Positions 60,727 to 64,000 of a stretch of DNA of 64,000 nt are shown one piece after another (position 1 is the stretch's first letter; the number at the start of each line of letters is the position of its first letter). The notes under the pieces were generated by a model, which saw nothing but the letters and a program-made list of their open reading frames with translations, did not search any database and was not told the DNA's origin. Position numbers and translations under genes: made by a program. The DNA is from Lacinutrix sp. Hel_I_90. Lineage in GTDB: Bacteria > Bacteroidota > Bacteroidia > Flavobacteriales > Flavobacteriaceae. The stretch lies in contig NZ_JYNQ01000001.1 of the NCBI RefSeq assembly GCF_000934685.1, positions 2,220,501-2,284,500 on the forward strand. The letters run 5' to 3'.

Positions 60727-61580
60727 AAAGAGTTGTAGTCTTAGGAGCCAAAGGTCAATTAGGATTGTGCATACAAGAACTATCTAACGCGTATCCAGGG
60801 TTAGATTTTTTGTTTTTAGATAGTAAAGCATTGGATGTTTCAAGTGCCAAACAAGTAGAAACACTATTTAAAAGTACGCCGTTTGATTATTGCATCAATT
60901 GTGCTGCATACACTGCGGTTGATAAGGCAGAGGATGAAAAAGAATTAGCCTATAAAATTAATACGCTTGGTGTTAAATTTTTAGCGGAGTCTTGTAAAAA
61001 GCATCAGGTGACTTTAATACACATTTCAACAGACTTTGTTTTTGATGGAAAAAGTACGATGCCGTATAAGGAAGAGGATAAAGAAAACCCTTTAGGGGTG
61101 TACGGCGCGAGTAAACTCGCTGGAGAAAAAGAAATTGCTATACATTTAAAAAATTATTTCATTATTAGAACCTCATGGTTGTATTCAGTGCATGGTAGTA
61201 ATTTCGTTAAAACCATGCTTAAATTAGCGAAAGGCAGAAAAGAACTGAGTATCGTAAATGACCAAAAAGGAACACCTACAAATGCACATGACTTGGCTGG
61301 CGTAATTTTAAAAATTATTAATTCGAATGCATCTTCCTATGGCGTTTATCATTACAGTAATTTAGGCCATGCTACTTGGTTTGAATTCGCTAAAGCCATA
61401 TTTGAAATGACCCATACTAAAATTAAGGTTAACCCAGTAGACTCTAGTCAGTTTAGAACAAAAGCTGAGCGTCCAAAATATAGTATATTGGACAAAACAA
61501 AGATTATGAATACTTTCGGGATAGAAATTCCTGCTTGGGAAGAAAGTTTAGAGAAAATGGTTAAAGTGATGCAAGCTTAA
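60723..61580 (+). CDS. rfbD: dTDP-4-dehydrorhamnose reductase
   Basis: 285-residue reductase giving dTDP-L-rhamnose. NADPH motif VVLGAKGQLGLCIQEL (4-19), NCAAYTAVDKAEDE, ISTDFVFDG and the catalytic YGASKLAGE (YxxxK) are seen. Last gene of the tightly packed rfb operon. Confidence 0.96.
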   Translation: MKRVVVLGAKGQLGLCIQELSNAYPGLDFLFLDSKALDVSSAKQVETLFKSTPFDYCINCAAYTAVDKAEDEKELAYKINTLGVKFLAESCKKHQVTLIHISTDFVFDGKSTMPYKEEDKENPLGVYGASKLAGEKEIAIHLKNYFIIRTSWLYSVHGSNFVKTMLKLAKGRKELSIVNDQKGTPTNAHDLAGVILKIINSNASSYGVYHYSNLGHATWFEFAKAIFEMTHTKIKVNPVDSSQFRTKAERPKYSILDKTKIMNTFGIEIPAWEESLEKMVKVMQA

Positions 61581-61705
61581 AACACAATATTTCAGTTGTT
61601 TAACTCAAAAGCCTCATAATACAATTATTAGAGTATTGAACCGACTGAAAGTATAATTGGAATAACTTTATCCATCATTAAATTACGATTGTCCATTTAA
61701 AATAC

Positions 61706-61713
61706 TACTTTTG
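61706..61713 (+). promoter_or_regulatory. -7 box of wecB
   Basis: TACTTTTG matches TAnnTTTG, 49 bp before the wecB start. A -33-like TTG lies at about 61689. Confidence 0.55.
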
Positions 61714-61762
61714 CAACCGAAAAAAAGCACGATATTAATAGCATGCTTAGCCTCTATAAAAA

Positions 61763-62887
61763 ATGAAAAAAAACCTTATTATATTCGGTACCAGACCAGA
61801 AGCTATAAAAATGGCACCATTGGTTAAGGAGTTTCTTAAAAGCAAAAATGAATTTGAAACTAAAGTTTGTATAACAGCTCAGCATAGAGAAATGTTAGAT
61901 CAAGTATTGACGTTTTTTGAAATTAAACCAGATTACGATTTGGATTTAATGAAACCAAATCAAAACCTTTATTCGCTTACCGCAGATATTATAACAAATT
62001 TAAAACCAATTTTAGAGGAATTTAAACCAGACTATGTATACGTTCATGGTGATACAACCACGACAATGGCGGCAAGTATAGCTTCATTTTATTCTGGAGC
62101 AAAAGTGTGTCATGTCGAGGCAGGTTTAAGGACATTTAACAAACGGTCTCCGTTTCCAGAAGAAGTGAATAGAAGTATTGCTGGGAGCATATCAGATTAC
62201 CACTTTGCTCCAACTACCACTTCAAAACAGAATTTACTAAACGAAAATATTTCAGAAGAAAACATTCTTGTTACTGGTAATACTGTTATCGATGCATTAG
62301 ACTTTAGCTCAGGAAAAGTAACGTCAGCACTATACTCAGATAATGAGGTTGAAAAGCTAAAGAATATGGTTGATGATTCAAAAAAAATAATACTCGTTAC
62401 TGGTCATAGACGTGAAAATCATGGGCAAGGATTTATTAATATTTGTAGTGCTTTAAAGGAGATAGCAGAAGAAAACAATAATGTTCAAATCATTTACCCA
62501 GTACATTTAAATCCAAATGTTCAAAAGCCAGTATATGAACTTTTAGCGGGTATTGAAAATGTAAAACTTATTGATCCATTGTCCTATCCTGCATTTGTAT
62601 GGTTAATGAATAAATCGCATCTTATTATTACTGATAGTGGTGGTGTGCAAGAAGAAGCACCTAGTTTAGGGAAACCTGTTTTGGTAATGCGTGATACTAC
62701 AGAAAGACCAGAAGCAGTTGATGCGGGAACGGTTTTTTTAGTAGGAACAGACAAAGATAAAATAGTAAAAGAAACAAATAATTTACTGAATAATGAATCT
62801 GCCTATTTAAAAATGAGCAAATTACATAATCCTTATGGAGATGGTACCGCTTGTCAGAAAATAGTAAGTTTCATTTCTAATTTATAA
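61763..62887 (+). CDS. wecB: UDP-N-acetylglucosamine 2-epimerase (non-hydrolysing)
   Basis: 374 residues, converts UDP-GlcNAc to UDP-ManNAc for surface polysaccharide. [19 protein letters not shown] (5-23), [40 protein letters not shown] and [29 protein letters not shown] are family hallmarks. It is followed 2 bp later by wecC. Confidence 0.96.
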   Translation: MKKNLIIFGTRPEAIKMAPLVKEFLKSKNEFETKVCITAQHREMLDQVLTFFEIKPDYDLDLMKPNQNLYSLTADIITNLKPILEEFKPDYVYVHGDTTTTMAASIASFYSGAKVCHVEAGLRTFNKRSPFPEEVNRSIAGSISDYHFAPTTTSKQNLLNENISEENILVTGNTVIDALDFSSGKVTSALYSDNEVEKLKNMVDDSKKIILVTGHRRENHGQGFINICSALKEIAEENNNVQIIYPVHLNPNVQKPVYELLAGIENVKLIDPLSYPAFVWLMNKSHLIITDSGGVQEEAPSLGKPVLVMRDTTERPEAVDAGTVFLVGTDKDKIVKETNNLLNNESAYLKMSKLHNPYGDGTACQKIVSFISNL

Positions 62888-62889
62888 AT

Positions 62890-64000
62890 ATGAGTAATAA
62901 ACCAAACGTTGTAATGGTGGGCTTAGGCTACATTGGTTTGCCTACAGCCGCATTGATAGCGAGTAGAAACATTAAAGTCACTGGTGTTGATATTCATCAA
63001 CATGTAGTAGATACGATTAACAAGGGAGAAATTCACATTATTGAACCTGATTTAGACGGTTTAGTGCATCATGTGGTAAAAGACAAGTTTTTAACGGCGA
63101 GTACCACTCCTGTTGAAGCAGATGTGTACTTAATTGCGGTCCCGACACCCTTTAAGGGCGATCATGAACCCGATATATCTTATGTAGAATCTGCTACACG
63201 TGCTATTTTACCCACGCTTAAAGAAGGGGTCTTAGTTATTATAGAGTCAACCAGCCCAGTAGGTACCACTGAAAAAATGGAAGCGGTTATTTTTTCTGAA
63301 AGACCAGAACTTAAAGGAAAAATATTCATGGCCTACTGTCCAGAGCGTGTATTGCCTGGAAATGTTATATACGAGCTAGAGCATAACGATAGAGCTATTG
63401 GGGGAATTAATGAAGAATCAACAGAAAAAGCAGTTTGGTTTTACAAGCATTTTGTAAAAGGAGAATTACATAAAACCAATGCTAAAACTGCTGAAATGTG
63501 TAAATTAGTTGAAAACTCTTCAAGAGATGCGCAAATTGCTTTTGCTAATGAACTTTCTATGATTTGTGATGAAGCAGGAATAAATGTTTGGGAGCTAATA
63601 AGGTTAGCAAATAAACACCCTAGAGTTAATATATTACAACCGGGAACAGGTGTTGGTGGGCATTGTATTGCTGTAGATCCATGGTTTATAGTTAGTGAGT
63701 TTCCTGAGCAGGCTAAAATTATTCGTATTGCAAGAGAAATCAATAACTACAAAACAGAATGGGTTATTGAAAAAATTAAAAATACAGCTTTGCAATTTGA
63801 ATTAGATAATGGTAAGAAGCCTAAAATTGCAGCCATGGGCTTAGCTTTTAAGCCAAATATAGACGACTTAAGAGAGTCTCCAGCACTAAATGTGGTTACA
63901 GCACTCCAAAATACGACTTTAAGTATTTTAGCGGTTGAACCAAATATTGAGTCGCATAAAACTTTAGAAATATTTTCTATAGATCAAGCACTAAATGACG
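62890..64000 (+). CDS. wecC: UDP-N-acetyl-D-mannosamine dehydrogenase (cut by window edge)
   Basis: About 370 residues visible. It oxidises UDP-ManNAc to UDP-ManNAcA. NAD-binding VMVGLGYIGLPTAALIAS (8-25), AVPTPFKGDHEPD, ESTSPVGTTEKM, NSSRDAQIAFANE-type helix with KLVENS, and GVGGHCIAVDPWF with the catalytic Cys are seen. The gene runs off the right edge. Confidence 0.94.
   Translation, partial: MSNKPNVVMVGLGYIGLPTAALIASRNIKVTGVDIHQHVVDTINKGEIHIIEPDLDGLVHHVVKDKFLTASTTPVEADVYLIAVPTPFKGDHEPDISYVESATRAILPTLKEGVLVIIESTSPVGTTEKMEAVIFSERPELKGKIFMAYCPERVLPGNVIYELEHNDRAIGGINEESTEKAVWFYKHFVKGELHKTNAKTAEMCKLVENSSRDAQIAFANELSMICDEAGINVWELIRLANKHPRVNILQPGTGVGGHCIAVDPWFIVSEFPEQAKIIRIAREINNYKTEWVIEKIKNTALQFELDNGKKPKIAAMGLAFKPNIDDLRESPALNVVTALQNTTLSILAVEPNIESHKTLEIFSIDQALND

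Overview
The window reads as the chromosome of a marine-type Flavobacteriaceae (Bacteroidota). The DNA is AT-rich. Promoters carry the Bacteroidota TAnnTTTG -7 box (for example 10389-10396, 15799-15806, 53021-53028, 55410-55417, 61706-61713), and family-typical genes are present (DUF4175, DUF4837, DUF6909, GH3-like, TatA next to precursor genes).

Left flank (1-18.5 kb) is housekeeping: gltX (partial), an AlkB-type monooxygenase, a DUF4175 protein, ybeY, mnmG, a methyltransferase, an OmpH/Skp-like protein, a SPOR-domain protein, holB, pgk, a LysM lytic transglycosylase and a DUF4837 lipoprotein. Four parS-type palindromes flank mnmG. A decayed tandem copy of the 3' third of mnmG follows it, and the parS downstream of that copy is still intact.

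The centre (18.5-52.9 kb) is a large RiPP (lanthipeptide-like) locus. I count about 50 small precursor genes sharing a leader (MKTQ..kL.F.k..ivELNd.qL..vNGG, then S/T) with diverse cores. They are served by one HlyD - C39-peptidase ABC transporter - full-length LanB dehydratase - MDR reductase operon (45.1-52.7 kb). A second MDR gene has a decayed lanB remnant beside it. No LanC cyclase is present in the window. The locus consists of four repeated modules. Each has a divergent single precursor, a membrane-anchored TPR/AraC regulator (19.5, 25.0, 31.0, 40.2 kb), and then a run of 12, 14, 17 or 1 precursor genes. Module 2 ends in a 7-copy, 168-bp tandem array.

Nine promoters share one layout: a TTTATAAA palindrome whose start lies exactly 47 bp before the start of a TAnnTTTG-like -7 box. 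They are the four promoters after the regulators, the four divergent-precursor promoters and the promoter of the export/modification operon. This ties regulators, peptides and enzymes into one candidate regulon. Module 4 also carries a glycine-zipper secreted peptide with a SpoIIM-like membrane protein, resembling circular-bacteriocin loci.

The right flank (53-64 kb) returns to core genes: an M23 peptidase, a GH3-like protein, DUF6909, a Wzz-like protein, rfbB-A-C-D for dTDP-L-rhamnose, and wecB/wecC (partial) for UDP-ManNAcA. These form the start of a surface polysaccharide locus.
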